Shown: positions 22,363 through 33,432 of the stretch, in pieces
Numbering within the stretch: the stretch's first letter is position 1
How the letters are laid out: the number at the start of each line of letters is the position of its first letter
Assembly (NCBI GenBank): GCA_024114885.1
Contig: CP099424.1
Location: 1,426,001 to 1,490,000 of the forward strand
Direction: 5' to 3'
Length of the DNA stretch: 64,000 bases
Origin: Septoria linicola
Lineage: Eukaryota; Ascomycota; Dothideomycetes; Mycosphaerellales; Mycosphaerellaceae
The notes under the pieces: model-generated
Database searches by the model: none
The model's input: the letters and a program-made list of their open reading frames with translations, nothing else
What the model was told of the DNA's origin: nothing
Program-made: the position numbers and the translations under genes

Positions 22363-25300
22363 AGCAGACGCTGTGCAGCGCTGTGCAGATACCAGCTAAC
22401 AATCAAGAATTACTGCAAAACACTGAACGCTACTCGACAGGCGGCACCCATGGCTGACTCTCCTTCTTCTACCGAACGGCAGGACAAGGCTGACAAGATG
22501 GATGCCCATGCTGTCAAGCGCAGAACTCACCGCAGACACTAGAGTCGAAGGAGACTGACTGAGCCGCTCTGGAAGGCCCTGTCCACGTTGGGTCCATGCT
22601 GAGCACAAAGCCCAGAGTTTGGCAGCATGTGAAAAGTTCAGCCCATACGCTACTCATTAGCGTTGGGAAGTGCAGTCCTTCTTATCACGATCCTTCATCT
22701 CGCCAGAAGATCCGAAGGGGCATTCCTGCACACGGCTCGTGGTGTCTGAAGATAGCAAGACTGCATCCGAACGCCACCAATGACTGCATGCCACCGCAGT
22801 ATCTCGGTCATGGCCCGAAGGCAGCCTGAGCTGTGACGGAAGAGGAATTAATTGATACGACGACGGTCTCTCGGTCGCGAAAGCATCTCAATCTGGACTG
22901 TCGACATCGAATGCTGAATCTCTTGGGGCTCATAAGTGCCGATGCAGGTCTACGTCTCACGAACTCTAAGCTTCGGTGCGACTCGTGAGTCGCAGTTGAT
23001 GAAAAGTCGTGGCGGTGGGCCTCAGTCTGTACATGCCTAGTTAGGCAGTGCGGGATGTAGCTTCGCGAAGCGTCCTCTTCTAGTGACATTGATCATCCAC
23101 TACTCTTCGTTTTGAGTTACCAGCACGTGGCTCGCAACAAGCACACGGCCGAGTGGCCCAGCATAGAATGCCAATTGCTAAAAGATAGTGCTCTGACGTA
23201 CCTGGCAAAGGGAAAATGAGAAGCGAGTAGCTTGGCACGCACAACGAGCTCAATGCTAGCCATTCGCCACTTCGATAAGGCCGCGCCGGTTCATTGCGCT
23301 CAGCTTCGAGGCTGGGTGGGACTCTGTTCTCACGCTATCAGCACCAGTCGTTGCAAATGGGTCAACGACATTGGTCGACCTGCTCTCTGCTCTAGCCCAG
23401 CGCGGATGCGATGCAGGGTCGACATCCACAAAATACTCCCTCGAGCGTAGTGAAGATTCGGCAGCAATGGCAATTCTTGCAGGCAAGCTTCTAGAGTGAA
23501 CTCAATCGTCTGCATTGTGTCGGGAGATTCACGGCCGCGGATATGCTGCTGGCGCATCAGTGTTCATGGCAAGGAGAAAGGTGATGTTGAGAAGGATGCG
23601 GCTCTGCACGCACGTCAGGGCGGCAAGACGGTCCAGGCACTTTCTCAACAGACGCTAATGCACGTGGAGCCCGGTAGCCCGGAAATCAGGTCCCGATCAT
23701 CGCGCGACTTTCTGCAAGTGCTTTGGACTGGCATGTGGAAGAGCCTGATTAGGCAGTACCAGATCTGACTCGTGTCCCGAATCGAGCTGACTTCGTGCGT
23801 GGGCAGTTCTGCGAACGAATTGCTCGGAAGCTTAAAAGGCAAAATCCTTGTCCTCCAGCCGCCAGCATTGCGCTTACGCTGCAGGAACACGGTTCTCATC
23901 TCCTTTGAAAGGTGAAGCAGTACTTGAATAGCAGCGTTGCCGGTGCCTGAAGTTTTTCTCCAGCTCCAGCGAAGATGCGATTTGTAAATACTGGTTCGGA
24001 CTGTACGAGATGCCGAGACATGGCTCAAGATCTCATCTTCCGGTCAAGGGCGTTAAGCTGCCACTGTGCTTCTGCACACAGTGGGGCGACCGTGGCATCG
24101 AAGCTCGGAGGTTGGCCCGCCGCTTCATTCCAAAGTACGACTTATGTTTCTGGCAGATTTGTACTCAAGTACTTGCGTACCTGCAGCAATGAGCACTCGC
24201 AATTGCGGCCAATATTGCGCGAGGATGCCGCTTCCTGCAGATACAAGTGCGCGACACAGCTCACCTCATAGTCAAGCTCTGAGCCTTTCTACTTCCGACT
24301 TGTAGCGTTGAGGAAAAGCAAGGACGCTCTGCATCTGAGGATTGGACCCAAATCATTGAACAGGAGTCCGTGATTCTGCCCTTATCATCCTACTGTGACT
24401 TGCGCCAGTGTGTTGAAAAGATCGGTAGAGTTCAGCCTGTTTGTTATGACCATGTGCACTGAGAGCTCACCTTGTACCATATACCGTTGAGATTATCCTG
24501 TCGGGTGTGCGTCTTCACCTCATGCTCCGAGCACGTGCCAGGAATTTGTTGCCGCAATGTTCGTCTTGCAATCAATCTCGTCCGCAATTCAGTCAGCGAA
24601 GTAACTCTTTCGCAAACCAGGCGGAAGCGCGGTTGCGACAGCATTTGCTACAGCACGTGCGAGGAGGCTGGCATCAGTATCCACTGCAGCTATCTCGCTT
24701 GCCTCCGAGTACAGGCTACCGATAGGGACGGCTGCTGAAGTGAGCTCCATTGTGACCCGATATGATGCATGAATTCCACGCATGCGCGAGCTCAGACTCC
24801 CTCCTTCGATAAGGGAACAGAAATGATTCTAGATGCCAGGTAGGCCACAGCACATCATCGCCAAATCGGTCACGGCAGCAGGGTTGCGGCGATACGCTGC
24901 ATTGTCAGCTTTGCTCAATCAGACCACCGTCTTCGCAGCCTCGCATTCGCTTTTTCCCTGACGTCCCGCGTGCTCTGATGCACTGTGACAGGATAGGTTC
25001 AACGGGATGTCTCAGATGCGTACCTGACTTGACAGCACGGAGCATTCGAGGCCGGGGAGCATGCTCTGTGTCTCGGCCAGGAGGCATCGTACCATTGGAT
25101 CACAAACCCCATGTTGTCTCAAATAACCGTGTGGAGGATGCAACGGTGGTGTGACCTCAGGTATCGTTTCGTCTGCATCTTGGAGAAGCAACAGAGCGTT
25201 ATTACTGCTAAACCTCCTGTCAGCTCGTGTCACGCAGACCGCCCGTCCACGTGGCAGGCTCTCGCGAGTCGTCGCATGTGCTTTTTGCGCCCAGTCTCAT

Positions 25301-26255
25301 CAAACTGCTTTCGGGTCCGACGCCGAAATGCGTTGTGGGGCTGGGAAGGATGAAGGCTGCATTCTCAACGGATGCGCGACAAATGCTGCTAACCATCTCT
25401 GCAAATATCTGGTCGAGGAGGATGAAGTGCTGATGAAAGAATCTTTGTGCAACGACTGGCCGATGACATGAAGTTGATCGTATCCTGGTCCATTGCCCAT
25501 GTCGGGACTAACTAGGAAGGAGCCACTTCCGTGGATGAACGGATGAGTCAGGAATGTGGTAAGCGAGATATTGGTGGAACGCGCGTGCAGCCTGAACATG
25601 TCGACAACCGTGACAGCTCTTGGTCTATATTTGGCCGTTGGATCGATACGTAAGGTCTATCTGTGGTTATCGCTATCGTTTCGGCGAGTTGTTTGAAAAC
25701 GCTCGCTGACGAAAGGCGCCCGTGAAGACACATTCTGCCCAATCATATTGTCTACAAACACGCGAACTTACAGATCGTTGAAATGGCGACGGCATGCTCA
25801 AATTGCTGCGAAACACCAACACAGTTCGCACACAAATTTCCAGAAAGCCAGTCCCAACATGAGCGTCCATTCAATGTTCCATCGCTATCCAAATTTCTAT
25901 TGTCTCTACGTAACCCTAAGCAAATCTTGTAACCCTAAGGACAGCATCGATGAGCAGCTATACGATGGAATGCTCAGAAACTGTGCTCACTGTCACGCAT
26001 CAGTCATGATACAGGGCTGCTAGTATCTGCTGCTTTGTCGCTCTTGATATGGAGCTTATGCCAGTACCAATAAGCTCTCATGGTGTTCAATATTGGAGAG
26101 CCGACATAGCCTTATGGACAGAAGCCCTGACATTCCTGCTCTGCCTCTGTTCTACACCGAGATCAGTAGCTCTATCAGTGTCGTAGTGTCACAGCTTTGT
26201 ATGGCTCACGGGCACGAAGCCACCCAAGCAATGCCGCAAGCTCTATTGACATCCA
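22363..26255. other. 3.9-kb gene-poor region
   Basis: I found no exon chain, RNA gene or transposon here. Many small open frames on both strands have random-looking composition and no plausible splice partners. It includes the upstream region of the glucan synthase, whose promoter could be long. A pair of telomere-like motifs lies at 25910-25939. Confidence 0.5.
25910..25939. repeat. Two copies of a telomere-like 11-mer
   Basis: gtaaccctaag at 25910-25920 and again at 25929-25939, 19 bp apart start to start. The core CCCTAA is the fungal telomere unit and also a binding site for Myb/TRF-like general regulators. Two copies are too few to call an interstitial telomere. Confidence 0.6.
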
Positions 26256-27596
26256 TCACTCCCACTCCACCTCAACCTTCAACTCCGGCTCACCAACCTC
26301 GCACTGCGCCGTCAACTTCTTCAACATCTGTCTCAAAGCTCCACGACCTTTATCATTCCTCGGCATGCGGCAGTCAAGCTTCGGTCCTACACCTCCATCC
26401 ATCATCTTTACCTTCACTTGACAGATATGACCGCCATGTCGAGCCAACTCCTTTGGCATCTGAGCTTCGATGAGGACGAAGAAGTCTTCAACCGATGAGC
26501 AATCTTCCATTGTGGCCCAGTCATCTACGTCGAGCTCGAGGTTCCAGTCCGCGTGTGGGTTCCAGTTGCTCAGCAAGGTGGCTCGATCAAGAATGTCAAA
26601 GGGCGGGGAGGGCGATGGTGCTGTAGTATCGGGCTGTTCTGACCTCCGTTCGGAATTGTGCGAGGTTTGAGCTTGGTCCGCTCCACCTACTGTTGCTGAT
26701 GCATCACGCTGATTGTGATTGACACTCGCCGCGTACGCGTCCTGAGAGCCTGCCACTGCTCCCAGCCGCTCTCCATCGTCCATAACGCCAGTGTTGAAGT
26801 TTTCAGCTGTAGCTGTCGCAGACCGCTCCTCGACTGGTGTGAGCATTCCGTTCACAGCACTTGGCTTACGTGCTACAACGATGCTATCTTCTAGCGTGTT
26901 TCCTCCTGATGCACCAAGACTGCTTTCTGCTCTCTGATGAGAGCTCGAGCCCACTGCTGGCGGACGAGTATGTGGTGTCGAATGTGAGGCACATGAGCGC
27001 GAGAGAGGCGCGAAGACTGCGTTGAAGAATGCCAGGCGCTCATTTTCATCTTGGCCCTCCCCTTGAGGATGATTCGTGTCCGATTTTGACTCGGCATCGC
27101 GCTCCAGCTTTACTTCCGGATCTGGACTAGGGTTTACACTTCGTGATGCTGTCATATGCACGCTGCGAGAAGTAATTGCGTCTCGTCGATGTGGCGGCGT
27201 CACCGTCGTGGTAGTGCTGAGCGAGTCTCGCGTTCGGGCAGAGTCTGTGGTTCCCGATGAAGCTGAGGAATAATTGGTTTCAGGATTGTCCACTATCATA
27301 GCCAATTTGTGCCGAGGCAGCTTCAAGACCACGACAAAGGACAGTGGGGTGTTGACAGCGAGTGAAGAACGTGAACTTGACGTCTGACGCAGCTCAAAGG
27401 GATATGCAGACCGGGAGTCGTTTGACAAGGATGAAATAGGCCGGCTCAAGCTGCCTCTTGTCCCAAGATAAGCGCCAGGAGATCCAATGGAGCTTGCCAG
27501 GTCCTGTATCGATTGAGATCCCCGCCGCCGTTGAACATCGCTGATAGCGTCAGCTGCGTTGGCCTTTCGGCGTTTGGCTGGATGCACTCCTTCCAA
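26256..27596 (-). CDS. Uncharacterised Ser/Thr-rich, probably nuclear protein (5' end unresolved)
   Basis: A long open frame (447 codons as bounded here) ending at 26256. It stays open without an ATG up to about 27712, and the first in-frame ATG is at 27299. The upstream part contains a strong nuclear-localisation-like run (KRKPSLEGVHPAKRRK), so the true start lies in an upstream exon. One possible model joins it to the frame at 27753-28118 through an intron 27624-27752 (weak GTGGCC donor, AAG acceptor), giving 577 aa. Seen in the protein: a conserved-looking FVVVLKLPRHKLAMIV patch, about 250 low-complexity residues, and a folded C-terminus (WNLELDVDDWATMEDCSSVEDFF, ICQVKVKMMDGGVGPKLDCR). I do not recognise the family. 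Confidence 0.6.
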   Translation of the reverse strand: MEGVHPAKRRKANAADAISDVQRRRGSQSIQDLASSIGSPGAYLGTRGSLSRPISSLSNDSRSAYPFELRQTSSSRSSLAVNTPLSFVVVLKLPRHKLAMIVDNPETNYSSASSGTTDSARTRDSLSTTTTVTPPHRRDAITSRSVHMTASRSVNPSPDPEVKLERDAESKSDTNHPQGEGQDENERLAFFNAVFAPLSRSCASHSTPHTRPPAVGSSSHQRAESSLGASGGNTLEDSIVVARKPSAVNGMLTPVEERSATATAENFNTGVMDDGERLGAVAGSQDAYAASVNHNQRDASATVGGADQAQTSHNSERRSEQPDTTAPSPSPPFDILDRATLLSNWNPHADWNLELDVDDWATMEDCSSVEDFFVLIEAQMPKELARHGGHICQVKVKMMDGGVGPKLDCRMPRNDKGRGALRQMLKKLTAQCEVGEPELKVEVEWE

Positions 27597-27731
27597 CGAT
27601 GGCTTCCTCTTGATCCTTCCGGCCTTGTGATTTTGTCGTCGCGTCCAATACTTCTCCGAAATCCAAACAGTGAAGAGGTGTCGCAGACTATCTCGAGTTG
27701 AGCAAAGATGAAGTGCTCACAGAGGCGTCAT

Positions 27732-28118
27732 TCACTGCTTGCGATCGGCCACCTTGCTGTAGTACAAGTCTTGAGGATAAAGCCCATTCCAATCGTTCTC
27801 TTTTGCGCTGACTAGCCATGCAGACCTGTCGATTGCTACGTCAGGCCACAAAGAAGGCCCAAGCACGTCGAAAGCCTTAGCGATTCTACTTTGTGCGTCG
27901 AGGTCGAGAGTGTCGCCAGTAGTGACCGCCAGTTCCAGGATGGATTCAATGGCAGTGAAGAGACTGGTAAGAGGCTCGTCCAAGTGGCGCCGTCGATGGA
28001 AGAGGCGTTGTCCACGAAATCCAAGCTGTCGCTCCAATTTGCCGTCTGGACCTAGTCTTCTCTGAAGTATGGGTGAATGTGCTTCCATGTTGTCGTACGA
28101 GCTGTCGATACTCGACAT
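27732..28118 (-). CDS. Hypothetical protein or 5' exon of the 26256-27596 gene
   Basis: Open frame of 128 codons from an ATG at 28118 (MSSIDSSYDNMEAHSPILQ). It has charged, globular-looking segments (RGQRLFHRRRHLDEPLTSLFTA, LAVTTGDTLDLDAQSRIAKAF) and ends KVADRKQ. It may be a complete small gene. It may equally be the first exon of the downstream nuclear protein, with coding ending at 27753 (YYSK) before a GTGGCC donor; that junction would be in phase. The composition looks coding but I recognise no family. Confidence 0.5.
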   Translation of the reverse strand: MSSIDSSYDNMEAHSPILQRRLGPDGKLERQLGFRGQRLFHRRRHLDEPLTSLFTAIESILELAVTTGDTLDLDAQSRIAKAFDVLGPSLWPDVAIDRSAWLVSAKENDWNGLYPQDLYYSKVADRKQ

Positions 28119-28693
28119 CAATCGAGCATGTTGGACGAGAGAACAGACAGGTTGGAGTTAGCGATAGCTTCTCCAGCCCCGCGTAACACGCAAGGGGCTA
28201 GGATGTTTGTATAGACGCGTCGGCAAGTGGTCTGTAGTCAGTGCAACCCATGTCGGAGTAGATCTTGGCGCGATGCTTTCCGACGTGTCGTGTTACACGA
28301 CTTCTCTTGACAAGCCAATGACCTGCATCGGACGCGGCAAACATGTCAGCACGCCTGAGCCATTGTCTTTGTATCATATGTGGACTTCTGACGGATTCTG
28401 GGGGTGTTTTTCCTGCAACTCGGCTTCCCATCTGAAAAGCTCGCGAGCTTGATAGCACGGTCACTATGTCTGCTTGGTGTCCTGCAGGCCGTTTGTTTGC
28501 AAGAGTTGTCTGTGTGTCATTGGATGTTAAAGTACCCTGAGTCGTCCGCTGTCACAGATTGACCGACGCGTAGAGTCGACATGGGATTGACTGACACCAA
28601 GACGCCGAAACGAGCTCTGGGCTTGCTATGTAGTGGCCGTGGAAGTATGCACCTTACAACGGGCATGTGTCTTCCGCTACTACAATACGACCT
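28119..28693. other. Intergenic region
   Basis: About 575 bp between divergent genes (minus-strand gene at 28118, plus-strand ORF at 28694). Nothing recognised beyond presumed promoters. Confidence 0.4.
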
Positions 28694-29020
28694 ATGGCGA
28701 AGCCAGATGTATCAAATATGGACCGCGTCCTCGCATCGGTCAGCTTGAAGATCCGCTCTCACGTCTTGGCCACCACTCGGCCGACCATCACCTTGGAGCA
28801 ATGCTGTACACCTCGCACCATCTTCGCTCACATCCGGTCTTGCATACCTGGAGATGGTGTGTTCACGAACAAGATCATTGAAGCGCTCGTAGTGTATCTG
28901 CCCAACGAGCGCGAGATGGCCGTACGGGAAGGTAACGCGCAGGAATTTCCCGCTTTGGTACGTGCCACGATTGCAGAGAATCTCAAGTCGGCTTTTTTGA
29001 GCGTGCGACGGGCGGAGTAG
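28694..29020 (+). CDS. Small hypothetical protein
   Basis: Single-exon open frame, 108 aa, starting MAKPDVSNMDRVLASVSL. It looks like a compact globular protein with alternating hydrophobic/charged segments (IIEALVVYLPNEREMAVREG, FPALVRATIAENLKSAFL). No family recognised. Support is limited to composition, the ATG and a position between genes; an upstream exon is possible because the frame stays open from 28667. Confidence 0.42.
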   Translation: MAKPDVSNMDRVLASVSLKIRSHVLATTRPTITLEQCCTPRTIFAHIRSCIPGDGVFTNKIIEALVVYLPNEREMAVREGNAQEFPALVRATIAENLKSAFLSVRRAE

Positions 29021-29252
29021 TGCTGTGCAGGATGAATATCATGTAGTGATCGGGGCTCTACCGGTGGTTGCAAGAATGTCCATCACGCCTGCCTATTGTG
29101 GTTCGCAGATTCCTGAGAAACGCCAGAAGGCGACTAGCTTTTGAAATCTTCTATGCCATTCATGCTAAAAACGCTTGGTCAAGTCATGAGGCCGCAGCTG
29201 GCGGCGATGCTAATATACATATTTTACACTTGGCTGATGCAGCAAGGGCATC

Positions 29253-30523
29253 CTACTTCTTCAACAACTCCTCGGCCTGCTTCGACTTCTTCTCAAGCAC
29301 CTTGGACAGCTCCTCAATGGTCTCCTTGCCCAGCTTCTGTGCCTCTGGGCCCTTCTGCTCAGCGGCCTCCTTCAGCTTCATGATCTGAGGGAGAATTTGC
29401 GAGCCATTGGGAATGGCGTCCAACCAGCTAGAAAGCGCACCGTTGGAGAACTGATCGGCCTTCTTCTTGCCCCTGCAAAGATGTTGTCAGTGATTGCTAA
29501 TGACGAGCGAAAAAATGTCAAGACTTACTCCTTCACGTATTGCTCGAGGCCACGAGTGCTTCCACTCTGCACAGCGGTCTTCACCTTGTCGATGACATCG
29601 GTCACGTTGCCAGACTTGATTGTCTCCATGTTCTCCTCAACAAACTTCTTGACGTCCGAGTTCTTCTCCAAGTAGGGCTTAATCTGCTCGTAGCCCGACT
29701 CCCAGCTCTTGTCGCCAAGCTTCTTGAGCTCCTGCGACTTCTCTTGCAACAGCTTGTAGGCGCGTGTCGCGGCATCTGCGCTCGCGCCAGATTTGACGAT
29801 GTTGGAGACTTCGTTGAAAGTGTCGTCCACCTGCTTCTTTGCCTCGGGTCCAAGCTTGTCCCCGAGCTGCTTTAGCTGGTCAAATTGTCCACCTAGCTTC
29901 TCTTTGAGCTCTGGGTGGTTGTCGAGGATCTGTTGCGAAGCATCGCCAGCCAGATCGGTAAGCTGACCCAGTCGCTTGGAGAGGATGGTCCAGATGTCAT
30001 TGATGGTCTCAATGCTGGCACCCTTCTTCTGCGCGGCTTCTCTCAACTCATCGTAAGTGGCGCGTGCGATCTCGTTAAACTCCTCCTTGTGCTTGTTGCG
30101 GATAGCCTCGAGGTCCTTGAACGACGTATCGACGAATTGTCGGCCACCTGGCACGAACGAGGCATACTTCTCAGCGACTTGGCGGATCGAGCCGAGGACA
30201 TCGTCGCCCTGTGGCTTCATTTCCTGCAGCTGCTGTTTGATTTGCTCAGCAGCAGAGTCGGCGTAGCTCTTGGCTTGCGCCGTCGTGTTGACGATCGTCT
30301 TTGCGCCAGAGAAGTGGTAGTAGCCATAGCCAATGGCCGCAACGACACCACCACCGATCAGGCCGCCGGTGAGGGCCTGTCCGCCACCAGTTTGAGGTGC
30401 CGGGGCAGGAGCGGAGTCTGCAAAGGTTCGTCGAGGCGCGTTACGGGAAATGACAGCGCGGGTCGATGCAGTGCTGCTGCGGGCTGCGCGAGATGCGCGT
30501 GTTGCTGCTCGTGGTCCGTACAT
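29253..30523 (-). CDS. Mitochondrial helical (coiled-coil) membrane protein, fungal-specific
   Basis: Two exons, 29529-30523 and 29253-29472 (56-bp intron), 404 aa. The N-terminus is a classical mitochondrial presequence, Arg/Ser/Ala-rich without acids (MYGPRAATRASRAARSS), followed by a presumed cleavage region and one transmembrane helix (ALTGGLIGGGVVAAIGYGYYHF, residues ~50-71). The rest is about 330 residues of amphipathic, Lys/Glu-rich helices with repeated phrases such as ELKEKLGGQFDQLKQLGDKLG and SQELKKLGDKSWESGYEQI, like apolipoprotein or ExoZ-type helical repeats. This suggests an inner-membrane anchored protein with a long helical domain. I do not know a characterised homologue. Divergent to the membrane protein gene at 31215. 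Confidence 0.8.
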
Positions 30524-31214
30524 TATGGCGATGGCGATGGTGGAAAAGGAGGAAGATTTGATTGATTCAAGGAGATTGTGTTGTTACAACTTACCAGATC
30601 CAATGCAGAATTTGGCCTTTTGATGCTTTCACGGCAGCCACCCGTCAGCACAACGCTGCGATCGTCATGATGCTCTAAGAGAAAGGGCTTTGGAACCAGA
30701 TGACGCGCTGGTGATGGAACTTGGTTGGTGATTCTTGGCAGGCACGGACCACTTCACATTCTCCACCCTCACGTTGTGCATCCCTCATCTATTGCAGGGA
30801 CAGCATGTGGCGGACTTCTGTCTCTATCCTGGTTGATCATCTGCTTACTGCATCTGGACAAAGCATTATTGATATCCCACGCGAAGAATGTTCCTCCCTC
30901 TGAGATCATGCTGCTGTGCGATATGCCTGACTTGACTACACTACAAAGCTCAACTGCGGCCTTTGCCGTGGTTCGATCAACTCACATCGAAATAGATGCA
31001 CGCATCTGAACCAATGCTCCCAGCAGATACCAGGTCCTTGTGCGAACAAAGACAAGGTATGAGATGTACAGTGATTTCGCCGAATCCGGCAAAGATTGCA
31101 TTGTACAATGGGCACAAAGAAGTCATTGATCAGTATTGCAGCAAAAATGGCAGCCAGAATTGAGTGTTGCTCATACTGCTTATCACACGAGGCCCAAAGG
31201 TCAATCCTACCAAG
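30524..31214. promoter_or_regulatory. Shared upstream region of two divergent genes
   Basis: 690 bp between the mitochondrial protein gene (minus) and the single-pass protein gene (plus). No exon supported. Both promoters must lie here. Confidence 0.45.
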
Positions 31215-33170
31215 ATGGAGCTTCGCAGCGCTGCAAGACTACGCCCCCCAAGACCTCAAGCCACAGCGATCAAGGTGACTGCTAGCACTGCCCGAAAAGA
31301 GCTGCCGCGGATTCGCGATCCTTCTCCAGTACAGTCACCGTCGCCTGTTCGCAGCTTGCCCGCGACCGCTGCACGTCCGCCACGTTCAGGACGTCTACGG
31401 CCATCAAGGATATCGCCCGAAGGCCCACCACGTAAAGATGTGCGGTTCTCCCCAGTCTCAGCAGCCAATAGAACCAGCCCGGGCGGGACTACTGTATACA
31501 GACAGATTGCCGGCATGAGATTTACCAAGCTATCACTCTTTGAGCATGAGCAATACACCCGCTATACCGGCGACGAAGATGGCCAACGAGGCACCGTAGA
31601 TGAGCGCTACTCTGCAATTCCTGCTGGCACCACCATCAGGAATCGACCTGCGTTCCGGCCAGCCTTGGCATGGTCTCCGCCGCCTTCGAATTCACCTCCC
31701 AGATCGTCGTCTCCCTTCGACATTCGCAGTCCAATACGGTTTCGGAGAGAGGACTCAGACGTGGATACTATATGGTCGCGACAAGGACGTCGCTCAGTCC
31801 TTGTTTTGGTGTGCGTACTGCTTACCCTACTCTTTGCGAACGATCCTGGTCATTTGAGGGATCGAATAAAGGCATTTGTCTGGCCTCCCGGAGACAGCGA
31901 TGGGAACTCGTCTCGAGTCCTTGTGGATCCTTTCGGCACGGACCATATTCCTCGCATCACAGATTCCACCTTGTCAATTGATCAATTTTGCAATCAGATG
32001 GACGGTACTGGCATTTCCTCGGCTATCCTCAAGAAAGTCAGCCACAATGTTCAAGACTTTGCGACCTGGATCCAGGTGATGCGGCAGGCCAGGGAGCCTG
32101 AGTTGAATATACTTGCCGAAAGGTACGATAAACAGTTGACGGAGGCATTCGTTGTCAAGGCGCTAGCACATGACCTGGAAATCAGAATGTGTCAGCTCTC
32201 AAGCACTCTTATGGACAAGGGGCTTGAGTCCGAAGACACTCGAGTATTTGCGACTAAGCTCAGGAGCTACAAAGGCCAGGCGGAGAAGATTCGTCTATCC
32301 GAGACGGCCACGCAGAAGTCAAACAGCTGGACTGCTGCCAAGCCAAAGGACTGGGACTATAATCTGGTCGACGATGCTTTCCATAGTCTGCAAGATTACC
32401 TTTTTCACAGGCAGCGGCTTGCGCTGAAGATGTATGACGAGGCTAGCTCACTCATCCCGCCGTCTGTCAAATTCGTGGAGCGATACGCTGCGTTTGTGCA
32501 CATCCCAATGTATGCGGATCACGATAGAGTTGAGGCCTGTGAAGCCATCAAAGCCAGGAGATGGTTCAGCCTTGCATGGCATTGCGCTACAAAGTCTCGC
32601 GGTGATCTGCTTTACGAGGACGTTCACTCTGGTGACCACCACAGGCCTCGATTGTGGGGCTCTACAATGCAACAATATCTCAAAGAAAGTACGGATATCT
32701 GGAACGACTATGCCAAACATCTGGGAGACGGTCTATCTCTCTTAGCTGACCTGCCCAAACTCAAGAAGGATCTGACAGCCGAGGGTATTCCCGCAAGGAT
32801 TGATCATCTTCAATCCCTGTTCGAAAATGTGGCAAAGCAGGCAGATCTTACTGCTGAGCGTCTTCAAGATGCTTATGAGAGAAAGTATGTGGTTGAGCTT
32901 GACTTGAACAAACAGCCAATACCGGACTCCCTGAAGTATGCGCCTCCTGAGATTGGTTACTGCAAAGGCTGCGATGAGCGCGCAGCTTCCTCGTGGACGT
33001 CGTCCTCCGCGAGCAGCGAATCGCACTGGTCAAGTGTCTTGAAAGGCCTCCCAACTGGGAAGACCGCTCAATTGATGCATGTGACGCAGCCTGAAACTTC
33101 GCGAATCCTTTCATCTCCCCCTGATCCTACCATTACAGAACTTGTCAAGGTTGTCAAAGTTTATGGGTGA
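31215..33170 (+). CDS. Large uncharacterised single-pass membrane protein
   Basis: Intronless, 651 aa from ATG 31215 (MELRSAARLRPPRPQATA). The first ~180 residues are basic, Pro/Ser-rich and probably disordered (PSPVQSPSPVRSLPATAARP). One hydrophobic segment follows (RRSVLVLVCVLLTLLFA, about residue 195-210). Then comes a roughly 430-residue mostly helical region with charged heptads (ILKKVSHNVQDFATWIQVMRQ, LPKLKKDLTAEGIPARIDHL). With a basic N-terminus and no signal peptide it would sit as a type II membrane protein with the helical domain in the lumen or outside. I recognise no known family; similar orphan proteins are common in Dothideomycetes (general impression, not a search). Confidence 0.8.
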   Translation: MELRSAARLRPPRPQATAIKVTASTARKELPRIRDPSPVQSPSPVRSLPATAARPPRSGRLRPSRISPEGPPRKDVRFSPVSAANRTSPGGTTVYRQIAGMRFTKLSLFEHEQYTRYTGDEDGQRGTVDERYSAIPAGTTIRNRPAFRPALAWSPPPSNSPPRSSSPFDIRSPIRFRREDSDVDTIWSRQGRRSVLVLVCVLLTLLFANDPGHLRDRIKAFVWPPGDSDGNSSRVLVDPFGTDHIPRITDSTLSIDQFCNQMDGTGISSAILKKVSHNVQDFATWIQVMRQAREPELNILAERYDKQLTEAFVVKALAHDLEIRMCQLSSTLMDKGLESEDTRVFATKLRSYKGQAEKIRLSETATQKSNSWTAAKPKDWDYNLVDDAFHSLQDYLFHRQRLALKMYDEASSLIPPSVKFVERYAAFVHIPMYADHDRVEACEAIKARRWFSLAWHCATKSRGDLLYEDVHSGDHHRPRLWGSTMQQYLKESTDIWNDYAKHLGDGLSLLADLPKLKKDLTAEGIPARIDHLQSLFENVAKQADLTAERLQDAYERKYVVELDLNKQPIPDSLKYAPPEIGYCKGCDERAASSWTSSSASSESHWSSVLKGLPTGKTAQLMHVTQPETSRILSSPPDPTITELVKVVKVYG

Positions 33171-33432
33171 GGCTCAGAGCATCTATCCTGTAGCTATACG
33201 TACTTGAATGGACGTAGAACAAAGTCAATGATACCCTTTCTTCCAAGCCCTCAGGGCCGCCGTACTGCACGCTTGTCAACGCTTTTGAGATGATGCAGGT
33301 GAGCGCCAGCAGTCAAGATCCTCATTTCGACCTGGCGGAAGCCATCATCGAACCACTCATGTCTAACGCAGAACATTCGCTGACGAAAGTTGCCACCACG
33401 ATTGAACTCAATTCGCGCCGCGTCCTACCTCA

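Noticed and set aside
22363..26255. Search for hidden genes, transposon ends or arrays
   Set aside because: No frame showed family motifs, no terminal inverted or direct repeats were noticed, and no regularly spaced repeats resembling CRISPR occur (none are expected in a fungus).
29915..30565. 216-codon plus-strand open frame
   Set aside because: Antisense to the mitochondrial protein gene, which has a presequence, an intron and coherent helical repeats.
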